From: Prosopocoilus inquinatus
Lineage: Eukaryota > Arthropoda > Insecta > Coleoptera > Lucanidae
DNA length: 64,000 nucleotides
Direction of reading: 5' to 3'
Assembly (NCBI GenBank): GCA_036172665.1
Contig: CM069875.1
Coordinates: 14,340,001 to 14,404,000 of the forward strand
In this document: in pieces, positions 22,200-31,654 of the stretch
How positions within the stretch are numbered: the stretch's first letter is position 1
How the letters are laid out: the number at the start of each line of letters is the position of its first letter
The notes under the pieces: generated by a model
Databases searched by the model: none
The model's input: the letters and a program-made list of their open reading frames with translations, nothing else
What the model was told of the DNA's origin: nothing
Position numbers and translations under genes: made by a program

Positions 22200-22784
22200 T
22201 AAAGGAGACTGTGGTTTAAGAGATAATTGAAATTAATCTCCGCCCACAATAAATACGTATCCCTAGATACGTATTTCGGCAGCTAAGTTGCCATTTTCAG
22301 TACGCTACCAACTTTAAAGCACTAAAAAGATCTAAAAACAACCTAATCATCCTAATAAAATCAAGAATGTTAAAACTGACAACAATCTAATCATCCTAAA
22401 AGATATATATATGACTAAAGTAAATATAAATTAATATGTAAAGATCTAAAATAAACTATATATGTTATGTATATATAAAAAAAAAAAGAAAAATTGTGAA
22501 CACCTAAAATTAACTGTCAGAAAACCTTACAAATAAGAGCCAACCAAACAACACGGAAATACGGAAATAAATAGTTCAAAGACCCGAAAAAACTTCTTAT
22601 TCTAACGAATAAATAAGTACATAATTCCCTGTTATTTGATACCTAAAAATTCTGGAAAAATAAAATATATATATTATAAACATAGACGTAGTTGTAAAAA
22701 AACTAATCTTTTTTACTCACAATTTCCACTATATTTTGTAAAGTTACAAAATTTCTCAAATACTACATGTTTCGCTATTAGTAT
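22200..22784 (-). mobile_element. Penelope-like element, 3' part
   Basis: Minus-strand non-coding end of a Penelope-like element whose coding end lies at 29,289-29,580, beyond gypsy copy 1. Related sequence occurs at 50,050-50,465 and 61,190-61,985 (words AGGTATCAAATAACAGGGAA and TTAGGATGATTAGATTG). It contains a hammerhead-like motif. Gypsy copy 1 inserted at 22,784/29,289. Confidence 0.75.
22256..22310 (-). ncRNA. Mutated PLE hammerhead motif
   Basis: On the minus strand the core reads CTGAAAA, one change from CTGAAGA. It is followed by a TGGCAACTTAGCTGCC stem-loop, GAAA and TACGTATC. Two other copies (61,310 and 61,884) carry different core changes, so the ancestral sequence matches a hammerhead. 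This copy is probably inactive. Confidence 0.65.
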
Positions 22785-23111
22785 TGTTACGTTTCTAGGG
22801 TTTGAGTTTATTTATTTAAACGAATAAAACACTCGATAAAAACTTAACCGTAATTTAATAAAGCTTAAAAACTAATTTATTTCTAACAATTTATTTTCAC
22901 ACTACAATCTAACTTCGACTATCGCTGTTCGAATTCGACTGCCTGGTGAGTCAACTCCGGGCCATTTTATATCATTTGCTGGCGTCTGGAAGTCTCTATG
23001 CGGGAAGATTCCAGTCTGTTCGATGTGGGCCCCGATCGCGTGACGGCCGATGACACATACCAGCGAACCGACTTCCTGACGCCTTGCGCTAAGTCAGGTT
23101 GGCTCGCCACA
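22785..23111 (-). repeat. 3' LTR of gypsy copy 1
   Basis: 327 bp, TG...CA ends on the minus strand. A TATAAAA word lies at 22,971-22,965 and AATAAA words near 22,810. The last codons of the pol ORF (stop at 23,094) run into this LTR. The polypurine tract AAGAAGGGGGCAG abuts it at 23,112-23,124. Confidence 0.95.
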
Positions 23112-25070
23112 CTGCCCCCTTCTTAGAAACGTTTCGTCTCGAAATGTTCCTGGTGATAGTCTTGAAGGAGGGTGTCGGAATCTACATGCTGGCCCATTCT
23201 TGCAACTTCCCGCCTGGAAGAAGTAACAGTCTACGGTTTTGCTGTTGCTGACTGTTGCCTGTGGGTGGTGGCTGCAGACTAGGACTTCAATTCCCGTGCT
23301 GTGGAAGATGACTTCCAGCATGCTTCGAATTACTCTCCAGTCTAGTCCGTCCAATCCGCAGCCCAATTTGGGGATGGCTAACTTCATCTGATGGTTCTCT
23401 ATTAGCTGTCTCCTCAGGCTATATAGGGCTCTCCACATAGTCACATAGTCAGGTTTACCGCTTGATGTCTTCTTAGTGACTAAATAATGCACGTGGCGCC
23501 TCCGATCTGCCGTCAAATCAATGATCTGCAAGCTCTTGCCTACCACGGGATGCTGTCTTCGTAGCTCCTCGATTTGGCCAAATTTCTTCCTAAACACCTG
23601 AGCGATTCCTTTGGAGATTTTCAGGTCTTCTGCTACGCAGTGGGCCAGACTGTACTCCAGTGGCACTTTAAAGAGATCTTGTTGCTTCTCCGTGGTCACT
23701 CCAAACCGTGCCTTGCTTCCTTTGGCGTGATGAGACATGAAGGTTTCGAAGTTCACTTCGGAAACTTGCGCCCTTTGTACTGTCCCTTCATCTGCTTCTC
23801 CGTGGTAAGGGGCTATCCGGTTGAAGTGGATTACTTTGGGTTTGCCATGGGGGACCTTCTTGATGCGGTAAACGACGTCGTTGATCCGTTTCACCACTTT
23901 GTAAGGACCTTCCCAAGAGGTCTGTAATTTTGGGGAGAGGCCTCGACGTCTTTGGGGGTTATAAAGCCAGACCAGTGCTCCAGGTTGGTATCCCCCGTGT
24001 TGAGCGTTGATGTCATAGTGCTCCTTCATCCGATCGCTGGCCGTCTGTATATTGTGACGCACTTGGTTGTGGATATCATCCATTTTCCTGCGTAATTTGC
24101 TCACGTAATCTTCGTCGGCAGGGACTTCGCCAGGCTTCACACCAAACTTTAGGTCGCAGGGCAGTCTCGGCTCCCGCCCGAATACCACTTTCGCGGGAGT
24201 CTCCCCTGTTGTCTCATGAACAGATGAGCGGTATGCCATTAGAAACAGGGGGATGTACGTGTCCCAGTCCCTCTGATGATTGGAAACGACCTTGGACAAA
24301 TGTCGGTTGATGGTTCTATTGAACCTTTCCACCATTCCGTCCGACTGTGGGTGGAGTGCAGTTGTTCTAGTTTTTCGTATGCCGAGCAGAGTACACACGT
24401 TCTTGAACAAGGCCGATTCAAAGTTCCTTCCTTGGTCTGAATGCAGTTCCATAGGTGCACCATACCGACTGATCCATTCCCTGACAAGGACTTCCGCAAT
24501 AGTGACTGCCTCTTGGTTAGGTAGGGCGTAAGCTTCAACCCACTTGCTAAAGTAGTCCATTACCACGACGATGTACTTGTTTCCACCATTCGTTTCTGGA
24601 AACGGGCCGGCTACATCGATGGCAACTCTCTCAAAAGGACTTCCAACGTTGTACTGTCTCATGGGAGCCTTACCCCGCCTGTGGGGACCGTTACTAGCTG
24701 CGCAGACTGTACACTTTCTGCACCAATCCTTCACGTCTTCCTTGCAGTTCACCCAGTAAAATCTTTCGCGCACCTTCTCCATAGTCTTCTTAACTCCCAG
24801 ATGCCCTCCGGAAGTTCCATCGTGAAGTTCCCTCAGAACTTCTGGCACCCTATTCTTGGGGATCAGTAACTGTGTCTTCTGTTCCATGCCTTCCTGATTC
24901 TCTATGCTTCGTCTCAGAAGACCACGATCCAACACTATGGAGTCCCACTGCGCCCAGTATGATTTTACGGACGGTGCACATGGTGCTACCTCTTCCCAGG
25001 TAGGCCTCGCGTCCCTGCTTTTCCACTCTAGCACTAATTTCAAATCCGGCTTGCCATTTGTCGTCAACAA
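23094..25070 (-). CDS. pol: Gypsy Pol C-terminal part: integrase, macrodomain, CCCH finger
   Basis: 658-residue frame. Integrase: zinc-binding HDGTSGGHLGVKK with CRKCTVC, then catalytic residues in AIDVAGPFP, HSDQGRNFES and GMVERFNR. Residues about 465-606 form a macrodomain of the TARG1/OARD1 type: SLAHCVAEDLKISKGIAQVF, KKFG, HYLVTKK (catalytic Lys in that family) and IPKLGCGLDGLDW (catalytic Asp). TARG1 enzymes remove ADP-ribose from acidic residues. A CCCH finger follows at about 615-634 (C-x8-C-x5-C-x3-H). The frame is upstream-truncated by the 32 bp deletion. Why a retroelement carries these domains is not known; countering host ADP-ribosylation or binding its RNA are guesses. Confidence 0.9.
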   Translation of the reverse strand: MLTTNGKPDLKLVLEWKSRDARPTWEEVAPCAPSVKSYWAQWDSIVLDRGLLRRSIENQEGMEQKTQLLIPKNRVPEVLRELHDGTSGGHLGVKKTMEKVRERFYWVNCKEDVKDWCRKCTVCAASNGPHRRGKAPMRQYNVGSPFERVAIDVAGPFPETNGGNKYIVVVMDYFSKWVEAYALPNQEAVTIAEVLVREWISRYGAPMELHSDQGRNFESALFKNVCTLLGIRKTRTTALHPQSDGMVERFNRTINRHLSKVVSNHQRDWDTYIPLFLMAYRSSVHETTGETPAKVVFGREPRLPCDLKFGVKPGEVPADEDYVSKLRRKMDDIHNQVRHNIQTASDRMKEHYDINAQHGGYQPGALVWLYNPQRRRGLSPKLQTSWEGPYKVVKRINDVVYRIKKVPHGKPKVIHFNRIAPYHGEADEGTVQRAQVSEVNFETFMSHHAKGSKARFGVTTEKQQDLFKVPLEYSLAHCVAEDLKISKGIAQVFRKKFGQIEELRRQHPVVGKSLQIIDLTADRRRHVHYLVTKKTSSGKPDYVTMWRALYSLRRQLIENHQMKLAIPKLGCGLDGLDWRVIRSMLEVIFHSTGIEVLVCSHHPQATVSNSKTVDCYFFQAGSCKNGPACRFRHPPSRLSPGTFRDETFLRRGQCGEPT

Positions 25071-27405
25071 TGGCTGTCCTCGCAGTCGTGGCTACTTTCT
25101 CGTCCAAACGACTACAGTGCTTACAGTCTTCGGCACAGGGTCTTCTCGACAAAGCATCGGCATTTCGATGGCTAGTTCCTGCCCGATGCTGAATTTCAAA
25201 ATCGTACTCCTGAAGTCGTTCGATCCATCGTGCAACTTGCCCTTCTGGGTTCTTGAAACGGAGAAGCCATTTTAGAGCGTCATGGTCGGTCCTCAGCAGG
25301 AAGCGTCTACCATACAAGTACTTGTAGAAGTGTTCTATCGTTTTTACGACGGCTAGCAATTCCCTTCTTGTGACGCAATAGTTTCGTTCCGGCTTTGATA
25401 GGACTTTACTGAAGTAGCCGATCACCTTCTCTTGCCCCTCTTGTATCTGGGAGAGTACGCCACCAATCCCAACGTTGCTAGCATCTGTGTCCACGACGAA
25501 TTTGCCTTCCGGGAGAGGATAACTCAAAATAGGAGCACTAATCAAGTACTGCTTTAGTTGTTCAAAGCCAATTTGACACTGTTGGTCCCATTCAAATGGA
25601 CGACCTTCTTCAGTGAGTTTTGTTAACGGCTTAGCAATGTCTGCAAATCCAGGAACGTAGCGCCGATAGTAAGTGCACAGGCCAAGGAAACTCCTTATTT
25701 GGTGTTTATTTCTGGGAGTTGGCCAGTCTTTCACCACCTGAATCTTCACAGGGTCCACGGCGATTCCGTTTCCATTAACAATGTGCCCCAGGTAATTCAC
25801 TTCCTTCTGGAACAGGTGACACTTCTTGAGACTAAGCTTTAGTCCAGCTCCGCGAAGCCGCTGGAACACTCCTTCCAGGTTCCTTAGGTGGTCGTCGAAC
25901 GTCTTTCCCACGACAATTATGTCATCAAGGTACACCATGCACGTTGTCCAGGACAGACCTTTCAGAACCGTCTCCATTAACCTCTCGAATGTCGCTGGGG
26001 CATTACATAATCCGAATGGCATCACTGTGAACTGCCACAGACCCATACCAATGGAAAACGCCGTCTTTTCTCGATCTTCGGGCGCCAGCTCCACTTGCCA
26101 ATATCCACTCTTTAAGTCCAAAGTTGAGAAGATCTTTGAGCCGGCCAGGGTGTCCAGGGTATCATCAATCCGTGGCAGGGGATAGCTGTCCTTCTTGGTG
26201 ACATTATTGAGTAACCGGTAGTCTACACAGAACCTGGTGGACCCATCCTTCTTCTTCACAAGCACTACTGGTGACGCCCACGGGCTGCTTGATGGTTCTA
26301 TTACATTATCCTTTTCCATCTCGCGAATAATGCGTTCCGCTTCCTCACGCTTCGCCAACGGTAATCGCCTTGGAGCTTGACGGATAGGTCTTTCTTCTCC
26401 AGTCTCTATTTTGTATTTCACGACATCAGTTCTTCCCTTGGATCCATTTTCTATCTCAAATACATCTTGATAGCGGCCGATCAGGTTCTTTGCTTTTGTC
26501 TTCTGGTCTGGAGTCAATTCCTGGGCTGTTGACATAACCATTTCCCATAATTTCCTTGGGACTTTCGCTTCTGGCACGTTTGCTTCAAGCTGGCGGGAGA
26601 TGGAGGACACCATGGTGCAGCTTCCCAAGATGGTTCCTTTCTTGATATTGACGGAGAAACAATTGACGTTCATCAGGCGGACAGGTACTTCCTTCTTCGC
26701 TGTCAGCAACATTTTCCCAACGAGGACTCCTCTTCCAATCCTTTGATCATCAGTATTAGGTTCAACCATAATGACTTGCCCATCTTGAAAAACACCGTCC
26801 AGTTTTGCGTCGACGATAACCTCAGTCCTGCTGGGTAATACAACGTCTTCAGCGAGGACTACTCGAGCGGCCACGTCCCCTCGTTGATGAAGAACCAACT
26901 CCTCATTATTGACCGCCATTACGCCACGCTTTAAGTCCAATTGGAACCCGTGGGCACACTTGACGTCCATGCCCAAAATTGCCTCGTCCTCTATATCTGC
27001 CACCAGTGCACGGTGTTTTATTGGAGTTGAACCAATGGTGATGATAACCTCTACTTCACCGTGGACAGTTGCTGATGTTCCAGTTGCAGTTTTCAGTCTC
27101 CACTTGATCGGCTCGGTGCGTCCAGATGACTTAATGACGTCGGGTCTTAGGATGGTCTTCGTCGCACCCGTATCCAACAACATGGTGTGAGGAATGTCAT
27201 CAATGGTGACATCCACGAAGACACTGCTGGTTAACTGCCGTAGGAATATTATTTGGTTGGCTTTCGTCTTTGGGGGCCTTTGAATACGGGTCGACGTTTG
27301 CCCCTCTGCACCGACCCGGCTTAGTTTAACTGTGGCTTCCTTGGATCCTGTCTGGGCTTTGGACATCGCCTGCGAACATGTCCTTCCTCCTGGCAATTCC
27401 AACAA
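24850..27405 (-). CDS. pol: Gypsy Pol N-terminal part: protease, RT, RNase H
   Basis: 851-residue frame overlapping the gag end by 85 bases in another frame, so Pol is probably made by ribosomal frameshifting. Aspartic protease: LLDTGATKTIL and a second AILGMDV flap-end region. RT: STLDLKSGYWQ, MPFGLCNAPATFERLM and the catalytic YLDDIIVVG. RNase H: VDTDASNVGIGGVLSQ, RRELLAVVKTIEHF, RTDHDALKWLL and GTSHRNADALSRR. After about residue 775 the frame runs out of register because of the 32 bp deletion, so the last residues are not native. Confidence 0.93.
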   Translation of the reverse strand: MLELPGGRTCSQAMSKAQTGSKEATVKLSRVGAEGQTSTRIQRPPKTKANQIIFLRQLTSSVFVDVTIDDIPHTMLLDTGATKTILRPDVIKSSGRTEPIKWRLKTATGTSATVHGEVEVIITIGSTPIKHRALVADIEDEAILGMDVKCAHGFQLDLKRGVMAVNNEELVLHQRGDVAARVVLAEDVVLPSRTEVIVDAKLDGVFQDGQVIMVEPNTDDQRIGRGVLVGKMLLTAKKEVPVRLMNVNCFSVNIKKGTILGSCTMVSSISRQLEANVPEAKVPRKLWEMVMSTAQELTPDQKTKAKNLIGRYQDVFEIENGSKGRTDVVKYKIETGEERPIRQAPRRLPLAKREEAERIIREMEKDNVIEPSSSPWASPVVLVKKKDGSTRFCVDYRLLNNVTKKDSYPLPRIDDTLDTLAGSKIFSTLDLKSGYWQVELAPEDREKTAFSIGMGLWQFTVMPFGLCNAPATFERLMETVLKGLSWTTCMVYLDDIIVVGKTFDDHLRNLEGVFQRLRGAGLKLSLKKCHLFQKEVNYLGHIVNGNGIAVDPVKIQVVKDWPTPRNKHQIRSFLGLCTYYRRYVPGFADIAKPLTKLTEEGRPFEWDQQCQIGFEQLKQYLISAPILSYPLPEGKFVVDTDASNVGIGGVLSQIQEGQEKVIGYFSKVLSKPERNYCVTRRELLAVVKTIEHFYKYLYGRRFLLRTDHDALKWLLRFKNPEGQVARWIERLQEYDFEIQHRAGTSHRNADALSRRPCAEDCKHCSRLDEKVATTARTAIVDDKWQAGFEISARVEKQGREAYLGRGSTMCTVRKIILGAVGLHSVGSWSSETKHRESGRHGTEDTVTDPQE
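25035..25055 (-). other. Site of a 32 bp deletion in pol of copy 1
   Basis: Copy 2 has 32 extra bases between AAATCCGG and CTTGCCAT (about 45,281-45,312). Their loss in copy 1, with CGG at both edges, shifts the pol frame and splits it into two ORFs. The deletion therefore follows divergence of the two copies. Confidence 0.85.
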
Positions 27406-28859
27406 ACCAGCGGCCTCTTCTGCTTGAAGACCTGTTCCACAATGCGGCGAACATCCTCGGCGGTGGCATACTCCCTGGCTCGCTCCTTTATAGTAGATCC
27501 CACCTTGGCGTTAGCGGATTCTTCCTCTTCTTCCTCTTGGAAGTCCATAGCCGCTCGCACCTTGACATGCCCTCTTGAGACTCGTCTCGCTGCTTCAAAT
27601 TCCAAGGCATAAGCTAATGCGTTCTTGGACGTCTTCGGATGGGTCATTCTCAATGCCTGCTGGTTGTCTGGGTCACGGATTCCATCTATGAAGGTCTGCA
27701 CCGTCAAACATTTGAGGAATTCAACAGGAGCTGTGGGATATGCCAACTGGGCCAGACGCGCAACGTCTGCTTCGAATTCCTGAAGACTTTCTCCGGATTT
27801 CTGACAGCGATTCCTCAACTGCGCATGGTATACCTCGGTCAGATGGGCCTGTCCGTAACGCATTTCCATCCTATTCACAAGCTTGTCGAAGTCTTCTTGT
27901 TCCTCTTGCGGCATCGTCTGTAGCACATCGATAGCGTCCCCTCTCAAGGCCACAATTAACGAAGTGGCTTTTTCGCTGGCCGTCCATCTGTTCGCCTTTG
28001 CTGCTGCTTCGAACTGTTTGAAGTAGTTGGGCCAAGAAGACTTTCCATCGAACGTTGGTGGTTTTACTTTCAATTTCGAATTTTCTGTTGGTCCTTCCAC
28101 AATTCGGGTTTCATTATTTTCTGGTGTTTCTACTGGTGGCTGATCCCCGAACACTCGCAACCCCGCCATGATTTGTTCCAGATTTTTGATTTTATTATCC
28201 TGCTGGAATATTATTTCTTCCACATTTTCTTGCAAGTTCCTTGTTTCTTCCGATATTTTTACCACTAGTTGATCTTCAAGTCCTTTTGTTTGTTCTAGAA
28301 ATTTCTCGTAGAAATTTCTGGATTGCTCTCGAATATTCTCGTCTAAGTCTCTAGATTGTTCCAACAATTTATTCTGTAATTTGTCGAAATTTCCAGCTTG
28401 TTCTAGAAGCTTCTCCTCTAAATTTCTGGATTGTTCCATTAATTTAGTTCGCAACTCGTCTTTGAAGTTTACAGATTGTTCTCGAAGTTCGTCCTTGAAA
28501 TTTCCAGATTGTTCTAGAAGCTTCTCCTCTAAATTTCTGGATTGTTCTTGAAGCTTCTGTAAATTTCCAGACTGTTCTTGAAACTTCTCGTCCAAATTTC
28601 TGGATTGTTCTCGAAGTTCGTCCTTGAAATTTCTGGATTGTTCTCGAAGTTCATCTTTCAAGATTTTATTAAAATCGACGGGACCACACGAAATTTCAAA
28701 AAGGAAGGTCTCTGGATCTTCACCAGCTGTTAACAAATCGGATCGGAGACGCTGTTGAAGTGCGCCTTTCAAACCACAGGTTTCTAACTCTCGTTCTTCC
28801 AATTCGGTTTTTAATTCGGCCACTTTTAAGTCTTTCAACAACACTTTTCTCGTAGCCAT
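27321..28859 (-). CDS. gag: Gypsy Gag with SAP-like N-terminus and coiled coil
   Basis: 512 residues from the ATG at 28,859. Residues about 8-45 (LKDLKVAELKTELEEREL... then GLKGALQQRL) match a SAP motif, a short helix-turn-helix that usually binds DNA or chromatin. Residues about 70-235 are near-repeats of an 11-residue unit such as EQSRNLDEKFL, predicting a right-handed coiled coil. The capsid region starts around PPTFDGKSSWPNYFKQFE and includes QTFIDGIRDPDNQQ. A CCHC zinc knuckle (CWNCQEEGHVRRRC) is near the end. Gag would package the element RNA; SAP plus coiled coil at the front is unusual for gypsy Gag. Confidence 0.9.
   Translation of the reverse strand: MATRKVLLKDLKVAELKTELEERELETCGLKGALQQRLRSDLLTAGEDPETFLFEISCGPVDFNKILKDELREQSRNFKDELREQSRNLDEKFQEQSGNLQKLQEQSRNLEEKLLEQSGNFKDELREQSVNFKDELRTKLMEQSRNLEEKLLEQAGNFDKLQNKLLEQSRDLDENIREQSRNFYEKFLEQTKGLEDQLVVKISEETRNLQENVEEIIFQQDNKIKNLEQIMAGLRVFGDQPPVETPENNETRIVEGPTENSKLKVKPPTFDGKSSWPNYFKQFEAAAKANRWTASEKATSLIVALRGDAIDVLQTMPQEEQEDFDKLVNRMEMRYGQAHLTEVYHAQLRNRCQKSGESLQEFEADVARLAQLAYPTAPVEFLKCLTVQTFIDGIRDPDNQQALRMTHPKTSKNALAYALEFEAARRVSRGHVKVRAAMDFQEEEEEESANAKVGSTIKERAREYATAEDVRRIVEQVFKQKRPLVCWNCQEEGHVRRRCPKPRQDPRKPQLN
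28300..28670 (-). repeat. 33 bp-unit coding minisatellite in gag
   Basis: Roughly 33 bp units encoding the 11-residue coiled-coil repeat of Gag. Unit number and order differ from copy 2 (48,540-48,960), so the array has changed length since the copies diverged. Confidence 0.75.
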
Positions 28860-28939
28860 TGTTTTTTTTTTTTCCGATACTGTACTTATTTAATAATCTG
28901 ATTAAATTTAATTTACTTTAAATTGTTTATTTATTTGCA

Positions 28940-28960
28940 CAAACCCGCACACCGACACCA
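28940..28960 (-). other. Candidate primer-binding site
   Basis: One base inside the 5' LTR the minus strand reads TGGTGTCGGTGTGCGGG. TGG at this place is the usual complement of a tRNA CCA end. The matching tRNA was not identified. Copy 2 has the same sequence at about 49,219-49,239. Confidence 0.6.
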
Positions 28961-28961
28961 C

Positions 28962-29288
28962 TGTTACGTTTCTAGGGTTTGAGTTTATTTATTTAAACGA
29001 ATAAAACACTCGATAAAAACTTAACCGTAATTTAATAAAGCTTAAAAACTAATTTATTTCTAACAATTTATTTTCACACTACAATCTAACTTCGACTATC
29101 GCTGTTCGAATTCGACTGCCTGGTGAGTCAACTCCGGGTCATTTTATATCATTTGCTGGCGTCTGGAAGTCTCTATGCGGGAAGATTCCAGTCTGTTCGA
29201 TGTGGGCCCCGATCGCGTGACGGCCGATGACACATACCAGCGAACCGACTTCCTGACGCCTTGCGCTAAGTCAGGTTGGCTCGCCACA
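28962..29288 (-). repeat. 5' LTR of gypsy copy 1
   Basis: 327 bp, identical to the 3' LTR except for one C/T difference near the TATAAAA word (29,148-29,142). It would hold the element's promoter. Confidence 0.95.
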
Positions 29289-29580
29289 GTATAGTTTCTT
29301 CGGGTAGTAACACAAAATTTCTTGGGGTCGGTTTTTATACTTAATATTGAAACAGATTGACCAATGGTGAATTGTTAAGGTCTAGTTGGCTATTCAATAA
29401 GTTGTCGGAATTCTTAAGCTTGTTTATTTCTAGGGATTCCAGGAGGTCTAGTTTTTTACTTTTACTTTCTACGTGTAAAATTTTAAAATCTGTGTTGAAA
29501 TTATGATGAGACTCAATGAGGTGTGAAACGGCCGCGGATTTGCTTATAAACAAATCGTGATTGATTTTCGACTATGGAAC
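29289..29580 (-). pseudogene. Penelope-like element, C-terminal coding end
   Basis: The minus-strand frame down to 29,341 encodes a tail with HLIESHHNFNTDFKILHVES and LLESLEINKLK, the pattern that ends Penelope-like proteins after their GIY-YIG endonuclease. Only about 70 residues remain and the RT part is absent. Gypsy copy 1 separates it from its own 3' region at 22,200-22,784. Confidence 0.7.
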
Positions 29581-30662
29581 CAATTACAAATAACAGACAA
29601 ATATTGTTTTTCGTAGAAGTTCTAGTAACGCCGGAAACGGTTGAGACGGGTCGTTGCAGGTTTACAAGAGGCAATAAATTTTAATTACAAAACACTTTAG
29701 TAACAGCAGGGTATTGCCGAGTTTTAAAATGTATTCGTTTTGTTTCATTTTTGTGAAGGAGTGTCAGTCATGCTTTAATAGGAAAAGGGCCATTTAAGTA
29801 AGATGAGATGATTTTCAAAATCACTGGGGGGTCGGGTTGCTTTTCGAAGGCGATAACTTTAGAACGAATTTTAACTTTCGCAAGGGAAATAATAAATCAG
29901 TCACTTGTAAAGCGAGTGCATGTTCAAAATTTTAAAAGAAAAGAAACAGGCTTCGAGATGGGACATTTACGGTGAGTTATGCGTGTAAATTTATTACTGG
30001 TGTGTTTTCTAAAAGGAGGAGTGGACAGGAACTTTTCGAAAACGGTATCGATTGGTCGGGGGTGTTGTCAAGCTCTTTTCGAAAATCGGGTTGGGCTCAC
30101 TAACGAGGGTGAAAAAAGGGAGAAGTTATTTTAATTAAGAGAGTCAGATTTTGTCATCTGCAAAGACCGAATGAATACCAAACGCCGAGTTGCAATTTTG
30201 AATTTAGTAGTTTGTCTTAAGTAAGTTGTGTTCCACAATCGTGTTTTCGGTCACCCTTATGAGTGTAGCTTCAAGTGTTTGAAAGGCATTTTAATAAATT
30301 TTTGCTTTCGCAAACGGGCTTGACGCGAGTGTTTTAAAACAGAGTGAGGGGTGCGCAAATTAGTCGGACTTGGACAGATAGGAGAAAGTCATTTAATCAT
30401 TATTGCTTCGCCGCATTTTTGGTGGTTTTAATTGATTCCAAACCCTGTTAATCGAGTCATAATTGGAGACAGAAAGCTTTGAAATTCAATAATCGAGTTC
30501 GCATTCGAGTCAGTTTGAATTTACATAATTGAACACACAGTTGGTTGACGTTCCCAATCTTGCCTTATAAATAGTATTTTAATTGTTGAATTGTCATATT
30601 TAAGTATAAATCAGTGTATGTCACTAGGTTCGTCGGAGTACGCGTTCTGCGACTTGATCAAC
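29581..30662. other. Intron sequence, nothing recognised
   Basis: Unique-looking sequence with no ORF above background and no repeat partner found in the window. Confidence 0.45.
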
Positions 30663-30983
30663 CAAAGTAGTTAAACATATAAAATAGCGACATCTTACTA
30701 TCGCTTTTTGACCTAACATTGCAGTAGGATAGACAAATTGAAGCGGGATTTGCTCCTAATGAGTCCCCCATGCAAGGCGGCCATGCTTGCTGTCAAAGCA
30801 TAATGAAAGATTTTAGAAAAATTTTGTGCAAATCGTTTTTGATTGCAGTGAGAACCTCGAGCAGCCTCTGGTCAAAAGGCGATAGTAAGATGTCGCTATT
30901 TTATATGTTCATCATTCTTACATCGCATTTGCGAATAAATTGGGCAAGTCGTTTTGGGTCTGCAGTGGGAATGTCGAGCTACG

Positions 30984-31030
30984 TTTCTGCTGAAGAAGCC
31001 CCAAGCAGGGCTGAAACAGCTGTCCAGAGG
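30984..31030 (+). ncRNA. Hammerhead ribozyme motif, array 1 unit 1
   Basis: Stem I TTTCTG pairs with CAGAGG. Core CTGAAGA is at 30,990-30,996, followed by the AGCCC/GGGCT stem II, GAAA, CAGCTG and cleavage after GTC at 31,024. The core is intact. Confidence 0.82.
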
Positions 31031-31295
31031 CTGCTCGAGGTTCTCACTGCAATCAAAAACGATTTGCACAAAATTTTTCTAAAATCTTTCATTATGCTTT
31101 GACAGCAAGCATGGCCGCCTTGCATGGGGGACTCATTAGGAGCAAATCCCGCTTCAATTTGTTTATCCTACTGTATTGTTAGGTCAAAAAGCGATAGTAA
31201 GATGTCGCTATTTTATATGTTCATCATTCTTACATCGCATTTGCGAATAAATTGGGCAAGTCGTTTTTGGTCTGCAGTGGGAATGTCGAGCTACG

Positions 31296-31342
31296 TTTCT
31301 GCTGAAGAAGCCCCAAGCAGGGCTGAAACAGCTGTCCAGAGG
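31296..31342 (+). ncRNA. Hammerhead ribozyme motif, array 1 unit 2
   Basis: Same structure as unit 1, exactly 312 bp downstream; predicted cleavage after 31,336. Two active cores in tandem would release a 312-nt monomer. Confidence 0.82.
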
Positions 31343-31607
31343 CTGCTCGAGGTTCTCACTGCAATCAAGAACGATTTGCACAAAATTTTTCTAAAATCTT
31401 TCATTATGCTTTGACAGCAAGCATGGCCGCCTTGCATGGGGGACTCATTAGGAGCAAATCCCGCTTCAATTTGTCTATCCTACTGCAATGTTAGGTCAAA
31501 AAGCGATAGTAAGATGTCGCTATTTTATATGTTCATCATACTTACATTGCATTTGCGAATAAATTGGGCAAGTCGTTTTTGGTCTGCAGTGGGAATGTCG
31601 AGCTACG

Positions 31608-31654
31608 TTTCTGCTGAAGAAGCCCCAAGCAGGGCTGAAACAGCTGTCCAGAGG
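31608..31654 (+). ncRNA. Hammerhead ribozyme motif, array 1 unit 3
   Basis: Third copy, again 312 bp downstream; predicted cleavage after 31,648. The core is intact. Confidence 0.82.

Larger units (their letters stand above)
22785..29288 (-). mobile_element. Full-length Ty3/gypsy element, copy 1
   Basis: A 6,504 bp element with 327 bp LTRs that differ at one site, so the insertion is recent. The 4 bp target duplication GTAT is at 22,781-22,784 and 29,289-29,292. Coding order on the minus strand is gag, protease-RT-RNase H, then integrase-macrodomain-CCCH. Pol is split in two frames by a 32 bp deletion near 25,050, seen by comparison with copy 2, so this copy is not autonomous. It lies inside a Penelope-like element in the intron of the CUB-LDLa gene, antisense to it. 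Confidence 0.95.

Noticed and set aside
24239..24538. Alternative-frame ORFs inside gypsy pol
   Set aside because: They are shadows of the integrase frame, repeated identically in copy 2 because the underlying DNA is conserved.
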